This document shows, piece by piece, positions 1 through 5,261 of a stretch of DNA of 16,245 nt; position 1 is the first letter of the stretch; each line of letters begins with the position of its first letter. A program made the position numbers and the translations under genes. Under the pieces are notes generated by a model. That model did no database searches and was not told the DNA's origin. It worked only from the letters and a program-made list of their open reading frames with translations. Origin of the DNA: CAYURP01 sp964447175 (GTDB lineage: Bacteria > Zixibacteria > MSB-5A5 > SM23-73-2). Location of the stretch: the NCBI GenBank assembly GCA_964447175.1, contig CAYURP010000055.1, forward strand, positions 1 to 16,245. Direction: 5' to 3'.

Positions 1-7
1 GGCTCAG

Positions 8-529
8 GTGGTGAATCAATGGGCTATTATTGCCATTGCCTTTGCTTATGTCCTCGGTGTGGCTAACATCTTCAGAGTGAATTCTCAGGTTATAGCCAGG
101 AAAGGAAGAGATTGGATTTACAAGGTCGTTCTTATTGCCGGGTTTGTCATAATGTTTGCTTTTGGGATTTTAAAGGGAGTCAATGAAGGAACGACCTTTA
201 ACTGGATCTTTATGAATGCCCTTTATCCTATGCAGGCAACTATGTTTGCCCTTTTAGCCTTCTATATTGCCTCTGCTGCCTTTAGGGCTTTCAGAATCAG
301 GAGCTTTCAGGCAGCTCTTTTAGGAGTTACTGCAGTTCTAGTGATGATTGGAAGGGTCCCCATTGGTGAATTGGTCTGGAAAGATTTCCCTAATTTCACC
401 GAGTGGATTATGAATGTGCCTCAGCTTGCAGCCAAAAGAGCCATAATGATAGGAGCGGCTTTGGGCGCCATCTCCACCGGAATTAAAGTTTTAATCGGTT
501 TAGAAAGAACCTACATGGGTGGAGAGTAA
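8..529 (+). CDS. Multi-pass membrane protein of unknown function (5' end uncertain)
   Basis: I do not recognise a named family. The 173-residue product is strongly hydrophobic, with about five likely membrane segments (roughly residues 5-23, 39-57, 67-92, 100-118 and 143-163) and a short polar tail. The frame is open to the window edge (codons for Ala-Gln precede two consecutive GTG codons at 8 and 11) and no clear ribosome binding site is seen before them, so the true start may lie outside the window. It ends 5 nt before the next gene, and the three genes at 8-2055 are so closely spaced that they almost certainly form one operon and probably one membrane assembly. Function is not inferable beyond a membrane location. 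Confidence 0.75.
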   Translation: MVNQWAIIAIAFAYVLGVANIFRVNSQVIARKGRDWIYKVVLIAGFVIMFAFGILKGVNEGTTFNWIFMNALYPMQATMFALLAFYIASAAFRAFRIRSFQAALLGVTAVLVMIGRVPIGELVWKDFPNFTEWIMNVPQLAAKRAIMIGAALGAISTGIKVLIGLERTYMGGE

Positions 530-534
530 TTTAG

Positions 535-1374
535 ATGAGAAATTTTTTTGAAAAATTAGAAAAATTAGATAGAAGGATAATCTTTATCTTCGTAGCAGTT
601 GCCCTTATATTACCTTTGGTTGTTCCCTTAAATATAAAATTCTCCTCTACACCCCCGGTGCAGAGTTTCTATGATGCTATTGAAGGGTTACCTCCAGGCT
701 CAAAAGTCCTTTTGAGCGCAGATTATGACCCTGGCTCTATGCCTGAGCTCTGGCCTATGCATCTGGCTGCTCTAAGGCAGCTCTGCCGTAAAAACATCAA
801 GATTATCTCCACCCAGCTCTGGGCAACTGGCTCGCCTTTAGCTGAGAGAGCATTTAATGAGGTGGCAGTGGAAGAGTTTCATAAAAAATATGGAGAGGAT
901 TTTGTGAATTTAGGTTTTAAGGAGGGAAGGGAAGTGGTGATGGTCTCCATGGGAAACTCTATTCCTGAGACTTTTCCCTCAGATTATCATGGCAACAGGA
1001 CTAAGGATTTACCCATAATGAAAGGGGTAAAAAATTTCTCTGATCTGGCCTTGATTGTAAATATCTCCGGAGGACTTCCCGGAACCAAAGAATGGATACT
1101 GCAGGTGGTATCCCGATTTCATATAAAGCTTGCCTCTGGCTGTACTGCGGTCAGCGCTCCGGAGTTTTACCCTTATCTTCAGTCCGGACAATTAACCGGG
1201 CTTTTAGGCGGGATGAAAGGTGCGGCTGAATATGAACAGCTGATCGGCGTCACTGGCTTAGGGAAAAGAGGGATGGATTCACAATCAGTTGCACATCTGG
1301 TAATCTTCTTCTTTATCCTGATTGGGAATATCGCCTATTTTTCGATTAGAGGGATGAAAAAGGAGGGGGATTAA
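535..1374 (+). CDS. Membrane-anchored protein with large extracytoplasmic alpha/beta domain, unknown function
   Basis: The 279-residue protein has one hydrophobic segment near each end (about residues 15-33 and 251-270). The roughly 215 residues between them look like a soluble alpha/beta domain, with alternating beta-type stretches (VLLSADYD, VVMVSMG, LALIVNISGG) and helices. A reasonable topology is a domain outside the cytoplasm held by two membrane helices. I do not recognise a catalytic motif or a known family. The ATG has a GGAGAG-like ribosome site inside the end of the upstream gene. It is the middle gene of a three-gene run, flanked on both sides by multi-pass membrane proteins, which suggests that it is the soluble partner of a membrane complex. 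That role is inference. Confidence 0.75.
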   Translation: MRNFFEKLEKLDRRIIFIFVAVALILPLVVPLNIKFSSTPPVQSFYDAIEGLPPGSKVLLSADYDPGSMPELWPMHLAALRQLCRKNIKIISTQLWATGSPLAERAFNEVAVEEFHKKYGEDFVNLGFKEGREVVMVSMGNSIPETFPSDYHGNRTKDLPIMKGVKNFSDLALIVNISGGLPGTKEWILQVVSRFHIKLASGCTAVSAPEFYPYLQSGQLTGLLGGMKGAAEYEQLIGVTGLGKRGMDSQSVAHLVIFFFILIGNIAYFSIRGMKKEGD

Positions 1375-1377
1375 AAG

Positions 1378-2055
1378 ATGCCCGCATCTGAACTAATCGG
1401 GACTTGGGTGGCTGCAGGGTTGACCTTGTTCTGTTTCAGTTTCTTATATAAAGATAATCCTTTTTATAAATTTGCTGAACATCTCTATGTAGGAATCTCA
1501 GCAGGCTACTGGACTTCATTGGAATATCACAACGTATTCCGTCCCAATCTCTGGGACCCTCTGATGAGGTTAGACTTAAACCTTCTTTTCACCTTCCCCG
1601 GTATTGGATTTGCTTTGATGTGGCAATCTATAATCCTTATAGTCCCTTTTGCTTTTGGTATCTTGCTTTTCAGCCGCCTAACCAAGAATTTCGCCTGGCT
1701 TTCCAGATGGTCCATGGCTTTGATCATCGGCATATTCGCCGGTATAGCTATCATAGGGTATAGCACCGGAGATTTAATATTGCAGATTAATGCTAACCTA
1801 TTACCCTTATGGACCGGAAACTGGCTTTCCTCTTTGAATAATATCCTCTTGACTTTAGGTGTGCTTACCTCTTTGCTTTACTTCTTCTTCTCCAAAGAGC
1901 ATAAAGGAGCTATCGGAGCTGGGGCAAAGATCGGCATCTGGTTTTTGATGATCTCCTTCGGGGCGTCTTTTGGATACACGGTGATGTCCAGAATGTCTTT
2001 GCTTATCGGTAGAATCTATTTTGTTTTAGGGGAGTGGTTGGGAATAATAAGTTAG
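1378..2055 (+). CDS. Multi-pass membrane protein of unknown function
   Basis: The 225-residue product has about six hydrophobic segments (approximately residues 5-25, 68-80, 82-100, 110-132, 150-168 and 180-200) separated by short loops. No family signature is recognisable to me. It starts 3 nt after the preceding stop codon, and a strong AGGAGG-type ribosome site lies within the last codons of that gene, so translation is probably coupled. It is the last gene of the unknown membrane trio; the following 159 nt contain a palindrome and the leader of a different type of gene. Confidence 0.75.
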   Translation: MPASELIGTWVAAGLTLFCFSFLYKDNPFYKFAEHLYVGISAGYWTSLEYHNVFRPNLWDPLMRLDLNLLFTFPGIGFALMWQSIILIVPFAFGILLFSRLTKNFAWLSRWSMALIIGIFAGIAIIGYSTGDLILQINANLLPLWTGNWLSSLNNILLTLGVLTSLLYFFFSKEHKGAIGAGAKIGIWFLMISFGASFGYTVMSRMSLLIGRIYFVLGEWLGIIS

Positions 2056-2106
2056 CCATTATCGTCGATCAAACTGAAGTTTTGTATAAAATAGGAGAAG
2101 CAGTAG

Positions 2107-2127
2107 GGGCGGAGCTTGTCTCCGCCC
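2107..2127. repeat. GC-rich palindrome (8-bp stem, 5-nt loop) between operons
   Basis: GGGCGGAG at 2107-2114 is the exact reverse complement of CTCCGCCC at 2120-2127, with loop CTTGT. It stands out in an AT-rich intergenic stretch. No T-run follows directly (the first lies near 2145), so it is not a classical intrinsic terminator. A short palindrome beginning GTAGGGGC and ending GCCC has the look of a dispersed intergenic repeat, but only this copy is in the window. Confidence 0.6.
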
Positions 2128-2214
2128 GAAGATAAGTATCACCATTTTTTCTGGCCAAAGTGTCAATAGATAATAAGTCAATCTGCAGATAACAACCTAA
2201 AAAAGGAGGAAAAA

Positions 2215-3093
2215 TTGAAAAAACTCATTTTTATTCTTTTGATCCTGATTGTGTTTTATTCTTCTGCTCATGCAGATGAGTGGGAGAGGGCTTTGGATTT
2301 GAATCTGACACTGACCCAGAATTCCTATAGCGATAGCTGGGTGGGTGGGGAAGCTGGTTCTGTGAACTGGATGGCCAACTCTAATTTTAAGGGAACTAAG
2401 CAGCTTTGCTACAAGTTCAACTGGAGCAACACCTTGAAGCTGGCATTCGGACAGACTCATCAGCAGGATCAGGAGACCAAGCACTGGAGAAAACCTTTCA
2501 AGTCCACCGATCTCATTGATGGTGAAACCCTGGGACGTTTCACCTTAAATGTCTTTGTGGATCCCTACCTGGCTTTCCGTGTGATCTCCCAGTTTATGGA
2601 TGCATCGGTGCCGGAGGTCAAACGTTATATCAGTCCCATAACTCTTTCCGAATCAGGTGGAATTTCAAAATTGTTATACAAAAGCGAGGAAACTGAATTT
2701 TTATCACGTTTTGGATTCGGGCTGAGACAGATGATCACCAAGGATATAGTTGACACCTTAAATAAAAAGACCAAAACTCACACCACCAATGACGGCGGGT
2801 TTGAATCGGTTACAGATTTTAAAACCTCACTCTCCAATGAAAAGATCAGCTATTCAACCAAGTTAACCCTTTTTAAAGCCATCTTTTATTCAGAGTCAAA
2901 TAAATTGAAGGGTAAGCCTGAGGAGGACTACTGGAAAGCTGTGGATGTGAACTGGGAAAATATCCTATCCGCATCCATTACCAAATATTTGACTGTAAAT
3001 CTTTATGTTCAGTTTCTCTATGATAAAGAAATTGATTTAAAAGGTCGGTTTAAAGAAACTCTGGCTTTAGGATTGACATACAGACTTTTTTAA
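2215..3093 (+). CDS. Probable outer-membrane beta-barrel protein, DUF3078-like
   Basis: The 292-residue protein starts with a typical signal peptide (MKK, then a hydrophobic core, cleavage likely after SAHA at residue 20). The remainder is rich in alternating polar/hydrophobic strands and ends in a C-terminal phenylalanine preceded by an aromatic/hydrophobic pattern (LTYRLF), as expected of a BAM-inserted barrel. The early stretch with NSYSDSWVGGE and the following W/N-rich strands resembles the DUF3078 family known mainly from Bacteroidetes-like bacteria; the family call is from memory of the pattern. Start: TTG at 2215, supported by AGGAGG at 2204-2209 with 5-nt spacing. It precedes the OmpA-like lipoprotein gene by 121 nt, so both may serve the outer membrane. 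No ligand can be proposed. Confidence 0.65.
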   Translation: MKKLIFILLILIVFYSSAHADEWERALDLNLTLTQNSYSDSWVGGEAGSVNWMANSNFKGTKQLCYKFNWSNTLKLAFGQTHQQDQETKHWRKPFKSTDLIDGETLGRFTLNVFVDPYLAFRVISQFMDASVPEVKRYISPITLSESGGISKLLYKSEETEFLSRFGFGLRQMITKDIVDTLNKKTKTHTTNDGGFESVTDFKTSLSNEKISYSTKLTLFKAIFYSESNKLKGKPEEDYWKAVDVNWENILSASITKYLTVNLYVQFLYDKEIDLKGRFKETLALGLTYRLF

Positions 3094-3130
3094 ATTATAT
3101 ATAGATTTAGCAGTAATTTTTTTACATAAA

Positions 3131-3142
3131 AAAGAGGTGATG
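3131..3142 (+). promoter_or_regulatory. Anti-SD-complementary leader element upstream of the OmpA-like gene
   Basis: The sequence AAAGAGGTGATG closely matches the complement of the 16S rRNA 3' end but is followed only by a 4-codon frame (ATG at 3140, stop TGA at 3152-3154). Its last G of the GG pair is 78 nt upstream of the ATG at 3215. The same arrangement, with better matches, occurs before the genes at 4124 and 5258. Unlike those, the gene at 3215 also has its own strong AGGAGG at 3204-3209, so this copy may be degenerate or coincidental. Confidence 0.35.
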
Positions 3143-3214
3143 AATCAAGCCTGAGAATATTGAAAAAGATCAATATATAGAAAATGAAAGGGAATTTTTT
3201 ATTAGGAGGGAGAG

Positions 3215-3829
3215 ATGAAAAGGGAAAATATGATCCAGCTATTTGAGGTATGCGTAATTTCAATTTTACTGTTGACCTTTCTGGGCTGTGCCTCCACCAA
3301 ATACGTGAACCAGAAGGTGGAGGAGCTGGAAGGTAAGATTCAGAAAAACCAGGAGCAGATCCAAACTCTGGGTCAAAATCTTGATCAGGTTGACAGCAAA
3401 GCCGAGGAGGCCAAAAGCAGTTCAGAACAAGCACTGAAGGAGGCCCAGGAGGCTTTAAAAAAAGCAGTTGCTCTGGGCGAATACAAGGAGTTTTGGAAAA
3501 AAGAGATAAACTTCGATTTTGACATGTATGCCTTGACCAATATTGGTCAGAATGTATTGGATGAAATCGGAGCAAAAATGCAGCAGGATCCCCGGTTGGT
3601 TTTAGAAATATCCGGTCATACCGACGCTATGGGAAGCAACAAGTACAATCTCCTTTTAGGACATAACAGAGCTGAGAGCGTAAAAAGATACTTGTCTGAA
3701 AAGTTCAAAATATCTTTGTCGAGGATGTACACTGTGAGCTTTGGAGAATCGAAGCCGATAGCGCAAAACGACTCGCCCAAGGGAAGAGCAGCTAACCGGA
3801 GGGTTGAATTAAAACTTCTGGGACCTTGA
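3215..3829 (+). CDS. OmpA-family lipoprotein (Pal-like), peptidoglycan-binding
   Basis: This 204-residue protein probably tethers the outer membrane to peptidoglycan. It has an N-terminal hydrophobic segment ending in FLGC, with Cys25 the likely lipidated residue; the Phe at -3 is a slight departure from the consensus lipobox. Residues about 30-88 form a Gln/Glu/Lys/Ala-rich coiled coil, and residues about 95-204 an OmpA-like C-terminal domain. The latter shows the signature region GHTD, YNLLLGHNRAESVKRYL and the closing GRAANRRVEL, including the Asp and Arg that bind diaminopimelate in known members. The coiled coil makes it longer than a minimal Pal. The start is supported by AGGAGG at 3204-3209. 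No TolB or other Tol genes are nearby, so calling it Pal itself would be premature. Confidence 0.88.
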   Translation: MKRENMIQLFEVCVISILLLTFLGCASTKYVNQKVEELEGKIQKNQEQIQTLGQNLDQVDSKAEEAKSSSEQALKEAQEALKKAVALGEYKEFWKKEINFDFDMYALTNIGQNVLDEIGAKMQQDPRLVLEISGHTDAMGSNKYNLLLGHNRAESVKRYLSEKFKISLSRMYTVSFGESKPIAQNDSPKGRAANRRVELKLLGP

Positions 3830-3859
3830 AATAAAACTTTGTGAAAAATATTACTATAC

Positions 3860-3887
3860 TTGACATTTTTAAGATTTAAGCTATATT
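3860..3887 (+). promoter_or_regulatory. Sigma-70-like promoter for the secreted-protein gene at 4124
   Basis: A perfect TTGACA (3860-3865) is followed after 16 nt by TATATT (3882-3887), five of six matches to TATAAT. It lies in an AT-rich stretch shortly after the OmpA-like gene. Transcription starting near 3894 would give a leader of about 230 nt before the ATG at 4124. The assignment assumes that this organism's main sigma factor uses the standard consensus. Confidence 0.55.
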
Positions 3888-4041
3888 GAAGTGTTTTCTC
3901 ATTGTTCTTTATCAATAATCTAAAAGCTATATAACTTAATAAAAGTTACGAAACCTGGGTCAGAGAAAAGATTTTAAAGGAGTGAATCTGTCCTGGGGGA
4001 TGTTAGGATGTGTGGAAAGTTTGTTTGATATTTAATCCCTC

Positions 4042-4053
4042 AAGGAGGTGATG
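4042..4053 (+). promoter_or_regulatory. Extended Shine-Dalgarno-like element, 76 nt before the main start
   Basis: AAGGAGGTGATG is complementary over about 11 nt to the conserved 16S rRNA 3' end (CACCUCCUU region), far more than an ordinary ribosome site. It could serve the short frame that begins with GTG at 4053, four nt after the GGAGG core. The gene at 4124 itself has no good Shine-Dalgarno sequence directly before it. The same element occurs at an identical distance before the protease gene at 5258. Confidence 0.55.
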
Positions 4054-4121
4054 TGAGAGAAATAGATTTTTCACAATCGAATGATATGACAAACCTTGAA
4101 TTTCAACCTGTGGATGTTTAG
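4053..4121 (+). CDS. Putative 22-codon leader ORF coupled to the downstream secreted-protein gene
   Basis: A GTG at 4053 opens a frame that stops with TAG at 4119-4121, 2 nt before the ATG at 4124. The product would be 22 residues, beginning MREIDFSQSND, with no signal peptide or recognisable motif. It is preceded by an exceptionally strong ribosome site. The close junction and the weak ribosome site of the next gene suggest that translation of this short frame feeds ribosomes to the downstream start. Its coding status is unproven; the sequence could equally be an untranslated leader. Confidence 0.35.
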   Translation: MREIDFSQSNDMTNLEFQPVDV

Positions 4122-4123
4122 CC

Positions 4124-4897
4124 ATGAGAAAGATTTTAATTTCAGCTATAATTGTTATCCTTACCTTCTCTGCATTAATACTGCCACAAAATGCAAATGG
4201 CGTTCCTTCTAAATCACCGGAGAGTCAAGTAGGATGCGTTCACAATGGGTTTGTGGTGAAATTTTCATCGGATTTTGAAAGTATAAATCCAGAAGCTGAG
4301 AAATTGATTGTGCGTACCGGAATCTGGGAGCTGGACGCTTTGAATCAATACTGCAGAGTGGATCTGATGGAGCCAGTTTCACCCGTGAAAATAACTGAAT
4401 CCGAACTTCCTGAAAAATCCAGGTATTATCTTTTGAAATGTCATCCTCTGAGTTCGCTGCAGGAGGTTATGGATGCCTACGTAAGCCTTCCCTTTGTGGA
4501 AGATGTAGAGCAGCTCGGAAAAGATAGCGAATTCTTTTTCTTAGATGATAAAAAGGATAATGAAGACGAGAAAGATAAAATTAACGAACCGATTAAGAAA
4601 CTTACGTCTGACATTCCAGCGGAGTTTTCATTGTCTCAGAATTATCCCAATCCATTCAATGCACTGACTTCATTTAGCTTAAGCTTACCTGAGGAAACTC
4701 AAGTTAAATTGGTGATCTATAACGTTATGGGACAAAAGGTTAAGACCATAGTTGACGATTGTCTGGCTGCTGGAATCCATACTATAACCTGGGATGGAAC
4801 CAACGAATCGGGTCAGAACGTGTCAAGTGGTATTTATTTCTATCGGATTGTGAATCAAGAGAATGTGGTCACAAAGAAAATGACTTTGATGAAGTGA
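4124..4897 (+). CDS. Secreted protein with subtilase-propeptide-like domain and T9SS sorting domain
   Basis: The 257-residue protein has a signal peptide (residues 1 to about 26, MRK plus hydrophobic core), a globular region at about 37-140, an acidic/lysine-rich linker (about 142-162) and a C-terminal FlgD-Ig-like type A sorting domain (164-257, with NYPNPFN, WDGTNESG, GIYFYR and a Lys-rich end). The middle region resembles the N-terminal propeptide of the neighbouring subtilase in order and spacing: a VVKF strand, then later a leucine-rich strand, a helix and PFVEDVE corresponding to PNVEYAE. No protease catalytic residues are present. If the match is real it is a free propeptide, which in known cases (the inhibitor I9 family) can inhibit or help fold the cognate protease. 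The sorting domain implies export to the cell surface or medium. It sits alone between a promoter and a terminator. Confidence 0.7.
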   Translation: MRKILISAIIVILTFSALILPQNANGVPSKSPESQVGCVHNGFVVKFSSDFESINPEAEKLIVRTGIWELDALNQYCRVDLMEPVSPVKITESELPEKSRYYLLKCHPLSSLQEVMDAYVSLPFVEDVEQLGKDSEFFFLDDKKDNEDEKDKINEPIKKLTSDIPAEFSLSQNYPNPFNALTSFSLSLPEETQVKLVIYNVMGQKVKTIVDDCLAAGIHTITWDGTNESGQNVSSGIYFYRIVNQENVVTKKMTLMK

Positions 4898-4922
4898 TCC
4901 TATTTTGAATAACAGATACAGG

Positions 4923-4961
4923 AAACCGTCCCCTGCTTTTGGTAGAGGGACGGTTTTTTTT
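4923..4961 (+). terminator. Rho-independent terminator after the gene at 4124
   Basis: AAACCGTCCC (4923-4932) pairs perfectly with GGGACGGTTT (4947-4956) around a 14-nt loop, and the run of eight T's (4954-4961) overlaps and follows the 3' arm. It begins 26 nt after the stop codon. Its stem and the sequence between stop codon and stem are similar to those at the end of the protease gene (9231-9269). Confidence 0.92.
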
Positions 4962-4962
4962 C

Positions 4963-4990
4963 TTGACAGATTAATAAAAATTATTAAATT
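4963..4990 (+). promoter_or_regulatory. Candidate promoter for the protease gene
   Basis: TTGACA (4963-4968) directly follows the terminator T-run; TAAATT (4985-4990) follows after 16 nt and matches the -10 consensus in four of six positions. An equivalent TTGACT/TAAATT pair follows the second terminator at 9271. A second TTGACT at 5013-5018 has no good -10. The leader to the start at 5258 would be about 260 nt. Confidence 0.4.
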
Positions 4991-5091
4991 TTTTTAAGTT
5001 AAGTTAGATATCTTGACTACGCATTTTTCGGAAGAGTAATGATTGGCAGAAGGTTGGCAATGGGTTGTCTTCAATTTTGGGGCAAAGAGAA

Positions 5092-5157
5092 TTCAAAAGG
5101 ATATGTCTTGCATAAGAAAGGAGGTGAAAGAAGGAGGAAAGCTTCATATCCTTTGAA
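5092..5157 (+). repeat. Long inverted repeat enclosing two SD-like sequences in the protease leader
   Basis: TTCAAAAGGATATG (5092-5105) pairs with CATATCCTTTGAA (5145-5157) with a single bulged A, giving a 13-bp stem around a 39-nt loop. The loop contains AAAGGAGGTGA and AAGGAGG, both strong complements of the 16S rRNA 3' end. As RNA this would present ribosome-binding sequences in a hairpin loop about 110-140 nt before the protease start. The 4898-5257 gap otherwise holds the terminator, promoter and the proximal element at 5177-5187. Confidence 0.55.
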
Positions 5158-5176
5158 AGTGTAATTTTAATTTACA

Positions 5177-5187
5177 AGGAGGTGATG
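5177..5187 (+). promoter_or_regulatory. Extended Shine-Dalgarno-like element, 76 nt before the protease start
   Basis: AGGAGGTGATG (preceded by CA at 5175-5176) repeats the element found before the gene at 4124. The end of its GGAGG core (5182) is exactly 76 nt before the ATG at 5258, as 4048 is before 4124. An ATG inside the element gives only Met-Pro-stop. The protease start itself has only a weak GGGGG stretch upstream, so this distant element may matter for its translation. Confidence 0.5.
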
Positions 5188-5189
5188 CC

Positions 5190-5261
5190 ATAGAGGTAAA
5201 CTTGTTTCATTGGAAGAAGAGGTTAACCTTTAATCTTAAGCTTTCGGGGGTTTTGAGATGA
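5190..5261 (+). CDS. Possible short leader frame overlapping the protease start (no canonical start codon)
   Basis: In the frame that matches the leader ORF at 4053-4121 relative to the SD-like element, the reading stays open to a TGA at 5259-5261, which overlaps the protease ATG (5258-5260) as ATGA. The codons just after the element are similar in type in both leaders (Glu-Ile-Asp versus Glu-Val-Asn). However, only ATA (5190) sits at a good distance (7 nt) from GGAGG, and ATA is a very rare start. It may be an untranslated relic or a frame entered in another way. Confidence 0.2.
   Translation: MEVNLFHWKKRLTFNLKLSGVLR

Larger units (their letters stand above)
3888..4123 (+). other. Long 5' leader region of the gene at 4124
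   Basis: The 294-nt gap between the OmpA-like gene and the next gene holds the promoter, this putative leader, an anti-SD-complementary element (4042-4053) and a short open frame (4053-4121). Only weak inverted repeats are visible by eye (for example AGATT/AATCT flanking about 11 nt near 3969-3990). I recognise no known riboswitch class. Confidence 0.4.

Noticed and set aside
2085..2090. TATAAA as a -10 element for the beta-barrel gene
   Set aside because: No -35-like sequence is found at the proper distance (TCGTCG 17 nt upstream), so the promoter could not be supported.
3090..3575. 161-codon minus-strand frame opposite the OmpA-like lipoprotein
   Set aside because: The + strand gene has a lipobox, coiled coil and OmpA domain; the reverse frame is Pro/Ser-rich without any recognisable pattern.
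3888..4041. Known riboswitch (for example cyclic-di-GMP or cobalamin type) in the long leader before 4124
   Set aside because: I could not find the conserved cores of known classes and saw only weak inverted repeats.
5103..5156. 17-codon ORF inside the leader hairpin (ATG 5103 to TGA 5154-5156)
   Set aside because: The only ribosome-site candidate (AAAAGG) is poor and very close; the sequence is better described as a hairpin with SD-like loops.
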